A stretch of 49,995 nt of DNA from JAABRU01 sp050180235 (GTDB lineage: Bacteria > Desulfobacterota > Desulfobacteria > Desulfobacterales > Desulfococcaceae): contig JBFXEJ010000037.1 in the NCBI GenBank assembly GCA_050180235.1, positions 1 through 49,995 of the forward strand, given 5' to 3'. Made by a program: the position numbers and the translations under genes. The first letter of the stretch is position 1. Every line of letters starts with the position of its first letter. The notes beneath the pieces are model-generated. The model saw only the letters and a program-made list of their open reading frames with translations. It had not been told where the DNA came from and searched no databases. Below, piece after piece: positions 8,097 to 16,540 of this stretch.

Positions 8097-9507
8097 CAAT
8101 TTTGATTTTCAGGAAAATATTTCCAAAGCCCTGGCCAATGCCCAGTTGCGGAGCAACCTGAAATTCGCGATGAGTTCCATGATACAGAAACGCAAAGCCC
8201 TGTTTTCCGATGCGGAGGAACTGGAAAAAATGCGGGCTGTGGGCAATGCCATACGCAGGAGAGCTTTAAGCAGACTCCCGGAACTGCTGGAGCAGTTGGA
8301 GAAAAAATGCACGGAAAACGGCATTCAGGTTCACTGGGCAGAAACCACAGAGCAGGCCAATGAGATTGTGCTTTCTGTTATGCAGAAACACGGGGCGAAA
8401 CGCATGGTCAAGGGCAAGTCTATGGTTTCAGAGGAAATGCACATGAACCGCTTTCTTCAGGATCGCGGATTTGATGTCATGGAAACCGATCTGGGCGAAT
8501 ATATCATTCAGCTTGCAGGTGAAAAACCTTCGCACATCATTGCGCCTGCCATTCACAAAAACCGGGATGAAGTCGGGCGGCTTTTTCATGAAAAAATTCC
8601 TGACACACCTTATACGGAAGTGGTGGAGGAACTCAATGCCATTGCCCGGAAAACCCTGCGCCGGGAGTTTTACAAAGGCGAAGTGGGACTCAGCGGTGTG
8701 AATATGGCTGTGGCTGAAACCGGTACTCTCTGCCTGGTGGAAAACGAAGGCAACGGCCGCATGTGCACCACTGTTCCAGCCGTTCATATTGCTGTCATGG
8801 GACTGGAAAAAGTGGTGGAAAAACTTGCGGATGTGCCGCCTCTGCTCCGTCTTCTCACCGGTTCTGCCACAGGTCAGTTGATAAGCACCTATTTCAACAT
8901 GATTACATCACCGAGAAAAAAAGGGGAAAAAGACGGGCCAAAGGAAGTGCATCTGATTATTCTGGACAACGGACGTTCCACCATTCTGGCTGATCCCCAA
9001 CTGCGCCAGACTTTGCAGTGCATCCGCTGCGGAGCCTGCCTGAATCACTGTCCGGTCTATACCCGCATTGGCGGACATGCTTACGGATTTGTTTATACAG
9101 GCCCTATTGGAACAATTCTCACACCACAGATGGATGGACTGGAAAAAGCAGGAGAACTGGCAACAGGCTCCAGCCTTTGCAATGCCTGCGAAGAGGTCTG
9201 TCCGGTCAAAATTCCCATTCCGGAACTCATCCGGCGGCTGCGCAATGAAAGTTATGATGACAAAGGCTCGGTAACAGGTCATGGATACAAAAAAACTTTG
9301 GCAGAGACTTTTGTATGGAAAGGATGGGAACTGGTGAACCGGCATCCGGGACTCAATGCACTCAGCGCGAAAATGGCAGGATTTTTCGGCCCGTTTATGC
9401 CGGAAACCGGCCCATTGAAAGCCTGGACTTCGGTGAGAAGCAAACCCAGATTTGCCGGAAAAAGTCTGCATGAAAGGGTAAGAGAGGAGGGCGTGGATCA
9501 TGAATAA
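8086..9507 (+). CDS. lutB: Lactate utilization iron-sulfur protein LutB
   Basis: ATG 8086 (MDNNNFDF) is chosen: it overlaps the end of lutA by 11 bases, while the upstream ATG would lie deeper inside lutA. The 473-residue protein has the LUD domain (about residues 60-290: KGKSMVSEEMHMN, GEVGLSGVNMAVAETGTL, NEGNGR). Two ferredoxin-type cluster motifs follow (CIRCGACLNHCPVY and CNACEEVCPVKIP). The C-terminus is a LutB-type tail. It is expected to carry electrons from lactate oxidation toward the quinone or ferredoxin pool. It overlaps lutC by 8 bases. Confidence 0.95.
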   Translation: MDNNNFDFQENISKALANAQLRSNLKFAMSSMIQKRKALFSDAEELEKMRAVGNAIRRRALSRLPELLEQLEKKCTENGIQVHWAETTEQANEIVLSVMQKHGAKRMVKGKSMVSEEMHMNRFLQDRGFDVMETDLGEYIIQLAGEKPSHIIAPAIHKNRDEVGRLFHEKIPDTPYTEVVEELNAIARKTLRREFYKGEVGLSGVNMAVAETGTLCLVENEGNGRMCTTVPAVHIAVMGLEKVVEKLADVPPLLRLLTGSATGQLISTYFNMITSPRKKGEKDGPKEVHLIILDNGRSTILADPQLRQTLQCIRCGACLNHCPVYTRIGGHAYGFVYTGPIGTILTPQMDGLEKAGELATGSSLCNACEEVCPVKIPIPELIRRLRNESYDDKGSVTGHGYKKTLAETFVWKGWELVNRHPGLNALSAKMAGFFGPFMPETGPLKAWTSVRSKPRFAGKSLHERVREEGVDHE

Positions 9508-10162
9508 TACAGCCCGTGAACGGATTTTTGCCAGACTGCATCAGGCAGTGCGCCAGGGAGCATCTCCTGTACCGGAACCGGAGCCTTTGACCATTCCGCA
9601 GTGGGATCAGAAGGAGAAAACCGAAAAACTGAAACAGCACATGGAAGCTGTGCGCACGGAAGTGCATGTGGTGAGTTCCGCAAACTGGACAGACACCTTA
9701 AAAGAGATTCTCCGGAAACGCAATCTCAGCACACTGCTGTACGCGCCGGACACAGCAGTGGGAAAGGCTGTGCAATCCGCGTGGAATACGGATAAGGAAG
9801 GACTGCCATCGCTGTGTCTGTATGAAGGGGAAATTGAGGGATTCAAGGAAAAACTCTTTGGCACTGATGCGGCCATTACCTCAACCATAGGCGGCATTGC
9901 GGAAACCGGCGCACTCATTCTCTGGCCGGATGAAAAGGAGCCGAGACTCATGTCCCTGATTCCGCCCGTGCATATTGCCGTGCTGGAAGCCGGTAAAATA
10001 TACAACACATTTAGCGAAGCAATGGAAAAAGGCGGATGGACAAAGGGAATGCCCACCAATGCTCTGCTCATTTCCGGCCCGTCCAAAACAGCCGACATTG
10101 AACTTGTCCTGGCTTTCGGGGTTCACGGGCCAAAGGAACTGATCGTGCTGGTTTTGGCATGA
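9500..10162 (+). CDS. lutC: Lactate utilization protein LutC
   Basis: This 220-residue LUD-domain protein has the characteristic second half: ITSTIGGIAETGALILWP, then RLMSLIPPVHIAVLEAGKIYNTF and GPSKTADIELVLAFGVHGP. It has no cysteine cluster motif, as usual for LutC. ATG 9500 lies inside the end of lutB (GTG GAT CAT GAA TAA), so all three lut genes form one translationally coupled operon. A long palindrome (10180-10290) follows the stop and may end transcription. Confidence 0.95.
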   Translation: MNNTARERIFARLHQAVRQGASPVPEPEPLTIPQWDQKEKTEKLKQHMEAVRTEVHVVSSANWTDTLKEILRKRNLSTLLYAPDTAVGKAVQSAWNTDKEGLPSLCLYEGEIEGFKEKLFGTDAAITSTIGGIAETGALILWPDEKEPRLMSLIPPVHIAVLEAGKIYNTFSEAMEKGGWTKGMPTNALLISGPSKTADIELVLAFGVHGPKELIVLVLA

Positions 10163-10179
10163 TACTTTCAAACCTTATA

Positions 10180-10290
10180 ATTATAGTTCTTTTACCAACT
10201 TTTGTCCTCTGCAAACCTGATGGAGGAGTGCAAAATTAAGCGGAGCGGTTTTTTGCAAAGAGGACAAAAGTTGAGGAAAATACTATAATC
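10180..10290. repeat. Long imperfect palindrome with constant loop, after lutC
   Basis: The outer arms (about 10180-10214 and 10254-10288) share ATTATAGT and CAACTTTTGTCCTCT with its complement. The inner arms are TGCAAAA/TTTTTTGCA around the loop TTAAGCGGAGCGGTT. The arm sequence is found nowhere else in the window, but the loop core is repeated. It may serve as a transcription terminator for lutABC. Confidence 0.65.
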
Positions 10291-10402
10291 TGTGATTTCC
10301 TGCCTGGGCAATCCCCTGCATTCAAAATCGCAGAAAATCCCATTTGCAGGCAAAATACAGGACAGATTTTTTCCCGCACCCTGTATGGAAACACAATAAT
10401 AC

Positions 10403-10430
10403 TTGATTTCAGAAATAAACCTGCTATATT
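10403..10430 (+). promoter_or_regulatory. Candidate sigma-70 type promoter for ilvE
   Basis: TTGATT (10403-10408), a 16-base spacer and TATATT (10425-10430) lie about 120 bases before the ilvE start. The intervening leader has no obvious attenuator. This is a sequence match only. Confidence 0.4.
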
Positions 10431-10551
10431 TCTTCGTTACCGATGCTTCTGAAGGTCTGCGGCTGTCCCCTGCGGATCCGCAGACAGGAAAAATCGGGAA
10501 GGATTTATGCAGAAAAAATTTGATCTGACACAGCAAGGAGGATATTTTTTC

Positions 10552-11616
10552 ATGGAAATCACGATCAGAAAAGCCCAGCAGTTAAAACCCAAGCCCGATG
10601 AAACAAAACTGGGGTTTGGCAAAATTTTTACAGACCATATGTTCAATATGGATTACAGTGTGGAAAAAGGCTGGCACAATCCGCGCATTGAACCCTATGC
10701 CCCTTTTTCCATGGATCCTGCCACCATGGTGCTTCATTACGGACAGGCGATTTTTGAGGGACTCAAGGCCTACCGGACGCCCAAAGGCGAAATCCAGCTT
10801 TTCCGGCCCCAGGACAATTTTCACAGAGCCAACACATCCAACCGGCTTCTGTGCATTCCGGCCATTGACGAGCATTTTGCCCTGCACGCGCTCAAAGAGC
10901 TGCTTAAAGTGGAAAAAGACTGGGTTCCCTCGTCTCCGGGAACCTCTTTGTATATCCGGCCCACCATCATAGCCACAGATGTCTTTCTGGGCGTGCGCGC
11001 AGCCCAGACCTACCGCTTCTTTATCATTCTTTCCCCGGTCGGAGCCTATTATGCCGAAGGATTCAGCCCGGTCAAAATATGGGTGACCAAACGCCATGTG
11101 CGTGCCGTGCGCGGGGGCATCGGAGAGGCCAAAACTCCGGGAAATTATGCGGCCAGCCTGTATGCGGCGGAAAGAGCGCATGAGCAGGGATACACCCAGG
11201 TGCTGTGGCTCGACGGCGTGGAGCAGAAATATGTGGAAGAAGTCGGGTCCATGAACATCTTTTTTGTTATTGACGGTGAACTCATCACTCCGGCTCTTAA
11301 CGGCAGTATTCTGCCGGGTGTAACCCGTGACTCGGTCATCGCCCTGGCCCGGCTTTGGAATATTCCCTGCACGGAACGGCGCATCTCCATCCATGAGGTG
11401 ATTGATGCCCAGAAATCCGGAAGAAAAGTGGAGATTTTCGGCAGTGGAACGGCAGCAGTCATTTCTCCGGTGGGAACCATCAAATTCAATGAAGAGATTG
11501 TCACCATCGGCAACAATGAGGTCGGCCCCATAACCATGAAATTCTATGAAGCTCTGACTGATATTCAGTACGGAAGGGCGGAAGATCCTCTGGGATGGAT
11601 TGAAAAGGTGTGCTGA
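10552..11616 (+). CDS. ilvE: Branched-chain amino acid aminotransferase
   Basis: ATG 10552 (MEITIRKAQQ) follows AAGGAGG by 10 bases; the frame extends upstream to another ATG without such a site. The 354-residue protein is a fold-type IV PLP aminotransferase of the longer BCAT type. It has HYGQAIFEGLKAYR, the substrate/phosphate segment RPTIIATD, the likely PLP lysine in GGIGEAKTPGNYAAS, and the cofactor loop VEEVGSMNIFFV. It catalyses the last step of Leu, Ile and Val synthesis (and the reverse) in the cytoplasm. A strong terminator follows, so the gene is probably monocistronic. Confidence 0.95.
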   Translation: MEITIRKAQQLKPKPDETKLGFGKIFTDHMFNMDYSVEKGWHNPRIEPYAPFSMDPATMVLHYGQAIFEGLKAYRTPKGEIQLFRPQDNFHRANTSNRLLCIPAIDEHFALHALKELLKVEKDWVPSSPGTSLYIRPTIIATDVFLGVRAAQTYRFFIILSPVGAYYAEGFSPVKIWVTKRHVRAVRGGIGEAKTPGNYAASLYAAERAHEQGYTQVLWLDGVEQKYVEEVGSMNIFFVIDGELITPALNGSILPGVTRDSVIALARLWNIPCTERRISIHEVIDAQKSGRKVEIFGSGTAAVISPVGTIKFNEEIVTIGNNEVGPITMKFYEALTDIQYGRAEDPLGWIEKVC

Positions 11617-11628
11617 TTGATGAAACAG

Positions 11629-11660
11629 AAAAAACCAGGTGCTGTCAAACCTGGTTTTTT
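11629..11660 (+). terminator. Rho-independent terminator of ilvE
   Basis: The stem AAAACCAGGT / ACCTGGTTTT (about 11631-11658) surrounds a short loop and is followed by a T run, 13 bases after the ilvE stop. Confidence 0.85.
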
Positions 11661-11690
11661 CATATCTGTTTTATATCCAAAGGAGGGAGG

Positions 11691-13085
11691 ATGACACAGG
11701 GGCATCTGCGGGCTTTTGTTTCAAAAATGGAAAAAGAGGGGCTTCCCGGCATTGTGACAGACACTTTTTCCCATTATTACAGAAAAATTCTCAGCGGCGA
11801 AAGCGGCCTGATTCCGGATCGGGATATATCTCCGGTGCTTCATGATGACATTGCACATATGGAAAATCTCTCCGAATATTCGGAAAAAGGGGAAAAATTT
11901 CTTTCCCGTGCAGTGAGAATCATTCTCAACGGGGGCTTGGGAACCAGCATGGGACTTACCGGCCCCAAATCCCTGCTGGAAGTAAGAAACAGACTGTCTT
12001 TTCTGGAAATCCTTCTTCGCCAGTCATCCGGATATAATACAGAACTGGCCCTGATGAACAGTTTCAGCACCCATGAGGCCACCCTGTCTGCTTTGGAAAA
12101 AATCCGGCCTGCAAAAATGCCTGTGTGCTTTCTTCAGCACAAATTCCCCAAAATTCTGCGCAAAGATTTTTCTCCGGCGCTTTGGCCTCCTGATCCCTCT
12201 CTGGAATGGAACCCGCCCGGTCACGGAGATATTTATACAGCTTTGGAAACCTCCGGACTTCTGGATCAGCTCCTGAAAAAGGGCATTTTTTATGCCTTTA
12301 TTTCCAATTCCGACAATCTGGGCGCGGATATGGATACGTCTCTTCTTGGATATTTTGCCGAAAAAGATTTTCCTTTTATGATGGAGGTCGCGCAGAGAAC
12401 TCCGGCTGATGTGAAAGGCGGACATCTGGCCCGGCATAAGGACGGGTATCTGCTCCTGCGGGAATCTGCCCAATGCCCGGAAGAGGAACTGGACGCATTC
12501 CGGGATATTAACCGGTACCGTTTTTTCAATACCAACAATCTTTGGGTAAACCTCAAATTTCTGAAAAACCTGATCCAAAAAGAAAAGACCGTCCGTCTGC
12601 CCATGATTCTCAATCCCAAAACCCTTGACCCCAGAGACAAAAAAAGTCCACCTGTGTTTCAGGTGGAAAGCGCGATGGGCGCGGCCATTTCCCTTTTTGA
12701 CGGCGCAGGCGCGGTCTGTGTTCCCCGCACCCGTTTTTTTCCGGTGAAAAAATGCAGTGATCTCCTGCTCGTGCGCTCGGATTATTTTCTTTTCACAGAA
12801 AAGGGAAATCTGATTCTGAATCCGGATCGTCGCTCCGACAGTCTGAAAATCACTCTGGATGAGAAGTATTACAGTAAAACAGATGATTTTGATCAGCGTT
12901 TTCCCGAAGGAGTCCCCTCTTTGGCCGAATGCGAATCCCTTGTTATTGAAGGGGATGTGCGTTTTGAGGCCGGTGTGAAGCTCCGTGGACATGTCTGTAT
13001 CCGGAATCCGTCTGCGCGTCAGGCTGTCATCCGCAGGGGAAGAGTATTGGAAGGTGAATGGTATATTCCTCAGGAAGGATATTGA
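11691..13085 (+). CDS. UDPGP-type UTP--sugar-1-phosphate uridylyltransferase
   Basis: ATG 11691 (MTQGHLRAF) has AGGAGGGAGG directly before it; the frame runs further upstream but only through the ilvE terminator. The 464-residue protein belongs to the eukaryotic-type UGPase family. It has the nucleotide loop LNGGLGTSMGLTGPKSLL (about residues 76-93), a central block FISNSDNLGADMDTSLLGYF, GGHLARHKDGYLLLRE, NTNNLWVNLKFL and a C-terminal left-handed helix-like segment. It makes UDP-glucose or a related UDP-sugar for cell-surface polysaccharide or glycolipid synthesis. The exact sugar cannot be read from sequence. Confidence 0.85.
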   Translation: MTQGHLRAFVSKMEKEGLPGIVTDTFSHYYRKILSGESGLIPDRDISPVLHDDIAHMENLSEYSEKGEKFLSRAVRIILNGGLGTSMGLTGPKSLLEVRNRLSFLEILLRQSSGYNTELALMNSFSTHEATLSALEKIRPAKMPVCFLQHKFPKILRKDFSPALWPPDPSLEWNPPGHGDIYTALETSGLLDQLLKKGIFYAFISNSDNLGADMDTSLLGYFAEKDFPFMMEVAQRTPADVKGGHLARHKDGYLLLRESAQCPEEELDAFRDINRYRFFNTNNLWVNLKFLKNLIQKEKTVRLPMILNPKTLDPRDKKSPPVFQVESAMGAAISLFDGAGAVCVPRTRFFPVKKCSDLLLVRSDYFLFTEKGNLILNPDRRSDSLKITLDEKYYSKTDDFDQRFPEGVPSLAECESLVIEGDVRFEAGVKLRGHVCIRNPSARQAVIRRGRVLEGEWYIPQEGY

Positions 13086-13096
13086 AAAAAATTTCT

Positions 13097-13150
13097 GCTG
13101 AATGCCGGAGTGAAAAAATTAAGCGTAGCGGTTTTTTGCATATTCAGACT
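13097..13150. repeat. Constant-loop hairpin before the phospholipid genes
   Basis: The arms CTGAATGC and GCATATTCAG, plus inner A and T runs, surround the loop TTAAGCGTAGCGG. It is the same loop type as at 10196 and 44678, with different arms. Confidence 0.55.
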
Positions 13151-13160
13151 GCGTGCCTGA

Positions 13161-13793
13161 GTGCAAAAACAGAATGGGAAAAAAACAGTGACCATATATG
13201 ATCTCAAACCCTTATTTCAGAATTTCCTTCGCCCTTTGTGCGTTCTTATGGCAAAAAACGGCATACGTCCGAATCATATAACCCTTTCCGCTCTTATGCT
13301 TTCATTTCTTGCCGGAATGACAGTATTGACTTTCGGCAGGATAAGACAAACCTTGTTTCTGATTCCGCTTGTGCTCTTTGTCCGCATGGCGCTGAATGCC
13401 ATTGACGGGATGCTGGCCCGTGAGCATGGGATGAAAACACCTCTGGGAGCCATTTTGAACGAGTTGGGCGATGTTGTTTCAGATACGGTGCTGTATCTGC
13501 CCTTTGCCGTAATTCCGGGGTTTTCACCCTATCTGCTGACATTGGCGGTGATTGCGGCAGTTATCAGCGAAATGAGCGGTGTGCTTGCAGTCATGATTGG
13601 CGCGGGAAGACGGTATGACGGCCCTATGGGCAAAAGTGACCGGGCTTTTGTATTCGGCGTCATTGCACTGCTTCTGGCAATAGGTGTCCCGGCCGGCCTC
13701 TGGGCTGATATTATTGTATTCATTGTACTGATACTGTCTGTGCTGACGGTTGTCAACCGTTCGCGTCAGGCACTCAAGGAGATCGGAACATGA
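13161..13793 (+). CDS. CDP-alcohol phosphatidyltransferase family protein with altered metal-site motif
   Basis: This 210-residue membrane protein has about six hydrophobic segments. The family signature reads N-x2-D-G-x2-A-R-x8-G-x3-N-x3-D (residues about 77-99, NAIDGMLAREHGMK then GAILNELGDVVSD). The first and third of the four metal-binding aspartates are therefore asparagine. Such enzymes normally transfer a phosphatidyl group from CDP-diacylglycerol to an alcohol. The start is uncertain: GTG 13161 gives this frame, GTG 13188 is an alternative, and neither has a good ribosome site. It overlaps the CdsA-like gene by 4 bases and is followed by an acyltransferase, an arrangement reminiscent of E. 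coli ynbAB. The substrate alcohol is unknown. Confidence 0.8.
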   Translation: MQKQNGKKTVTIYDLKPLFQNFLRPLCVLMAKNGIRPNHITLSALMLSFLAGMTVLTFGRIRQTLFLIPLVLFVRMALNAIDGMLAREHGMKTPLGAILNELGDVVSDTVLYLPFAVIPGFSPYLLTLAVIAAVISEMSGVLAVMIGAGRRYDGPMGKSDRAFVFGVIALLLAIGVPAGLWADIIVFIVLILSVLTVVNRSRQALKEIGT

Positions 13794-14731
13794 AATGGCA
13801 GCCTCCCCCGCCAAATGTTCAATATGCCCTAGGTATCATCATTGCTCTTCTGGTGATTGCCACGATTATTGTCTTTGTTCTCAGAAAACTGCATCCGGAT
13901 CGCAATTATCAGGAACTGGACAGCCGGATATGGACATGGTGGCTGATTACCGCCATGTTTGCAGGCGTTCTTCTCCTGAGCAAAGGAATGGCACTGGCTT
14001 TTTTTGCGTTTATCTCCTATCTTGCCCTTAAGGAATATCTGTCTCTGATTCCGACCCGAAGAGCGGATCGACGAATTCTGTTCTGGGCCTATCTTACGAT
14101 TCCTGTTCAATACTGGTGGGTTTATACGGAATGGTACGGCATGTTCATTATTTTTATTCCTGTCTATATGTTTTTATACCTCCCGATGCGAATGGTCTTG
14201 AAAGGTGAAACAGAGGGATTTCTGCGTGCAGCCGGAACCCTTCACTGGGGGATTATGACCACTGTTTTCAGCCTCAGTCATGCGTCTTTTCTGCTGGTTC
14301 TGCCGGAAAAGGGAAATCCCGCAGCAGGCGGCGCGGGGCTTATACTGTATCTTGTCTGTCTTACAGAACTCAATGATGTTTCCCAGTATATCTGGGGAAA
14401 GAGTTTCGGGCATCATAAAGTTGTTCCGGTTGTCAGCCCGAACAAGACTTGGGAAGGTTTGCTCGGTGGGGTGGCAACAACAACCCTGCTTGCATTTCTG
14501 ACAGCACCGTATCTTACTCCTCTGAATCATAACCATGCGGTTATGGCAGGTATTATTATCGGACTTGGCGGATTTATGGGGGATATTACCGTGTCTGCAC
14601 TGAAACGGGATTTGAAAATCAAAGACAGCAGCAGTATTCTGCCCGGTCATGGCGGAATTCTGGATCGGGTTGACAGTCTGACCTGCACTGCCCCGCTTTT
14701 TCTCCATTTTGTACGCTATCTGTATTTTTAA
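13790..14731 (+). CDS. cdsA: Phosphatidate cytidylyltransferase
   Basis: This 313-residue integral membrane enzyme makes CDP-diacylglycerol from CTP and phosphatidate. The C-terminal signature is complete (SALKRDLKIKD ... LPGHGGILDRVDS). Upstream is SPNKTWEGLLGG, also typical. About seven to eight hydrophobic segments are visible. The ATG lies inside the stop of the preceding phosphatidyltransferase gene (ATGA overlap), so product and consumer of CDP-diacylglycerol are co-translated. It may be a second, dedicated CdsA rather than the housekeeping one, because it sits with partner genes. Confidence 0.92.
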   Translation: MKWQPPPPNVQYALGIIIALLVIATIIVFVLRKLHPDRNYQELDSRIWTWWLITAMFAGVLLLSKGMALAFFAFISYLALKEYLSLIPTRRADRRILFWAYLTIPVQYWWVYTEWYGMFIIFIPVYMFLYLPMRMVLKGETEGFLRAAGTLHWGIMTTVFSLSHASFLLVLPEKGNPAAGGAGLILYLVCLTELNDVSQYIWGKSFGHHKVVPVVSPNKTWEGLLGGVATTTLLAFLTAPYLTPLNHNHAVMAGIIIGLGGFMGDITVSALKRDLKIKDSSSILPGHGGILDRVDSLTCTAPLFLHFVRYLYF

Positions 14732-14734
14732 GCC

Positions 14735-15376
14735 ATGAATCATATTCTGCGATACATATTTTTTGTTCTTGTTGTCAGACCGGTTATTCTGATTATACTG
14801 GGCATAAATGTCAGATACCAGGACAGACTTTTGGGCCGGATGCCCTGCATTGTTGCTGCCAATCACAACAGCCATTTGGACACCATGGTGCTGATGACGC
14901 TGTTTCCTTTGCGATTTCTGAAAAAAATCCGGCCGGTTGCAGCCAGTGACTATTTTCTGAAAAATAAATATCTTGCATGGTTTGCCCTGAAAATCATCGG
15001 GATTGTTCCGATAAAACGCAGCGGTTCTGACAAAGGGGAAGATATTCTGGCCCCATGCTCTGATGCGCTTGCACAGGGCGATATTCTGATATTTTTTCCC
15101 GAAGGAACACGCGGAGAGCCGGAACGCCTGGCATCCTTCAAATCCGGAATAGCGCGCCTTGCTGAAAAACATCCTGATATTCCTGTGATTCCTGTATTCA
15201 TGCACGGACTGGGAAAAGCCCTGCCCAAAGGCGAATGGCTGCCGGTTCCCTTTTTCTGCGATGCTGTTGTGGGTGAAGCGGTTTACTGGCCCGGCACCCG
15301 TTCTGAATTTATGCAGAATCTTAATGCAGCAATGAAATCACTTGCATCAGAAATATCTGCTGCCCCCTGGGAATGA
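14735..15376 (+). CDS. Lysophospholipid acyltransferase (PlsC-like)
   Basis: The 213-residue protein has the acyltransferase blocks NHNSHLDT (H-x4-D), GIVPIKRSG, FFPEGTRGEPE and VIPVFMHGLG. It probably acylates lysophosphatidate or a related lysolipid at the inner membrane; one N-terminal hydrophobic segment is present. It starts 4 bases after the cdsA stop, so it belongs to the same operon. Together with the two preceding genes it supplies phosphatidate, its CDP activation and headgroup transfer. Confidence 0.9.
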   Translation: MNHILRYIFFVLVVRPVILIILGINVRYQDRLLGRMPCIVAANHNSHLDTMVLMTLFPLRFLKKIRPVAASDYFLKNKYLAWFALKIIGIVPIKRSGSDKGEDILAPCSDALAQGDILIFFPEGTRGEPERLASFKSGIARLAEKHPDIPVIPVFMHGLGKALPKGEWLPVPFFCDAVVGEAVYWPGTRSEFMQNLNAAMKSLASEISAAPWE

Positions 15377-15489
15377 AATTTGCGTATCAAATAATGTCAG
15401 ATATGAAAAATAACAGTGCATGGCAAAAATATTTTTTAATATGATGTATCTTCAGCTTTGAATCTTTTTGTTTTCACTCTAAATCTTAA

Positions 15490-15882
15490 ATGAAGTTAAC
15501 AGAAGTATATCTGTATATGTTATATGAAATACTCAATGTCAGGCAGATTGAGGGGGAACCCTTCCGCCGCTGGTTTATGGATGAATATTTCGATCTGATT
15601 GTCTGGATGGATGACAGGGAGGAAATATCAGGTTTCCAACTCTGCTATGACAGACTTAAAAATCAGCACGCGCTGACCTGGCAGCGGAATTCCGGTTATC
15701 AGCACAGCCGGGTGGATGACGGAGAAGGCAGGCCCGGCAAATACAAGGCCACACCGATTCTGATCAGTGACGGCTTTTTTTCCAAAGATGAAATTGCCCG
15801 GCACTTTCATCATGTCAGCCGGAATCTGGAAAAAAAAGTTGCGGAACTGGTATATGACAAAATCATGCAGTATTGTCAGTGA
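15490..15882 (+). CDS. Conserved-looking hypothetical protein (130 residues)
   Basis: I do not recognise the family. The protein is soluble and rich in aromatic and charged residues (FRRWFMDEYFDLIVWMDDREEISGF), with a conserved-looking core LTWQRNSGYQHSRVDDGEGRPGKYKATPIL and a helical C-terminus. Codon use matches neighbours. No clear ribosome site precedes ATG 15490; ATG 15520 is an alternative start. The gap of 114 bases to the acyltransferase gene makes operon membership unsure. Confidence 0.6.
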   Translation: MKLTEVYLYMLYEILNVRQIEGEPFRRWFMDEYFDLIVWMDDREEISGFQLCYDRLKNQHALTWQRNSGYQHSRVDDGEGRPGKYKATPILISDGFFSKDEIARHFHHVSRNLEKKVAELVYDKIMQYCQ

Positions 15883-16521
15883 ACAGTTATCAGTTATCAG
15901 TGAACAGTTACCAGTGAACAGTTATCAGTGAACAGTTACCAATGAACAGTTATCAGTGTTCAGTGTTCAGGTGTCAGTGTTTAGGGAAATAATATGAAAT
16001 CTGAAAAAGAATTACACATTAACCTTCGTGAAACTTTGTGCCTTTGTGTCTTCGCGGCAGACTGAAAACAACAGGAAATAAATTTTTTTGAGATTTCATA
16101 TTATCAAGTGTCAGGAAAATAAACACTGAAACCTGAACACTGATATACAATTACTTGAAACATTTGTAAAATACCTCATTCTAAAGGCTTGCCTTAGCAG
16201 AGTTTATAAAAATGTTTTAAGTATCGGTATCGTTTAAAAAGCCACGAATAACACGAATCTGCACGAATGCACAAACCATAATTCGTGTCATTCGTGGCTG
16301 TACCATCAAATTTTCTGAGTAATGGTATAACTGATACCAAATCGTTTTCAAAATTCGGGGAATGCCTCTTTTTTTTAACCACGAAAGACACGGACAGCAC
16401 GAAAAAAACAGAATTTGCTATGCCCATGTTTTGAAAGCGAATTGGTATGATAACTGATAACTGTTCATTGATAACTGATAACTGTCCACTGATAACTGTT
16501 CACTGACAACTGACAACTGAA
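15883..16521. repeat. Intergenic cluster of short repeats before carA
   Basis: At 15883-15985 there are tandem CAGTTATCAGTGAA-type units, and at 16448-16521 the reverse-complement units (GATAACTGTTCACT). The two ends could therefore pair across about 460 bases. In between lie a palindrome built of CACGAAT words (16243-16310), a CTTCGTG/CTTTGTG phrase (16020-16062), and CCACGAAAGACACGG (16379). No gene is convincing here. The same CAGTTATC units reappear inside the rnf operon. Confidence 0.75.
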
Positions 16522-16540
16522 AAGAGGCATTATACATATT

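Noticed and set aside
15883..16521. CAGTTATC units considered as replication-origin iterons
   Set aside because: No replication initiator gene is nearby, and identical units occur inside the rnf operon.
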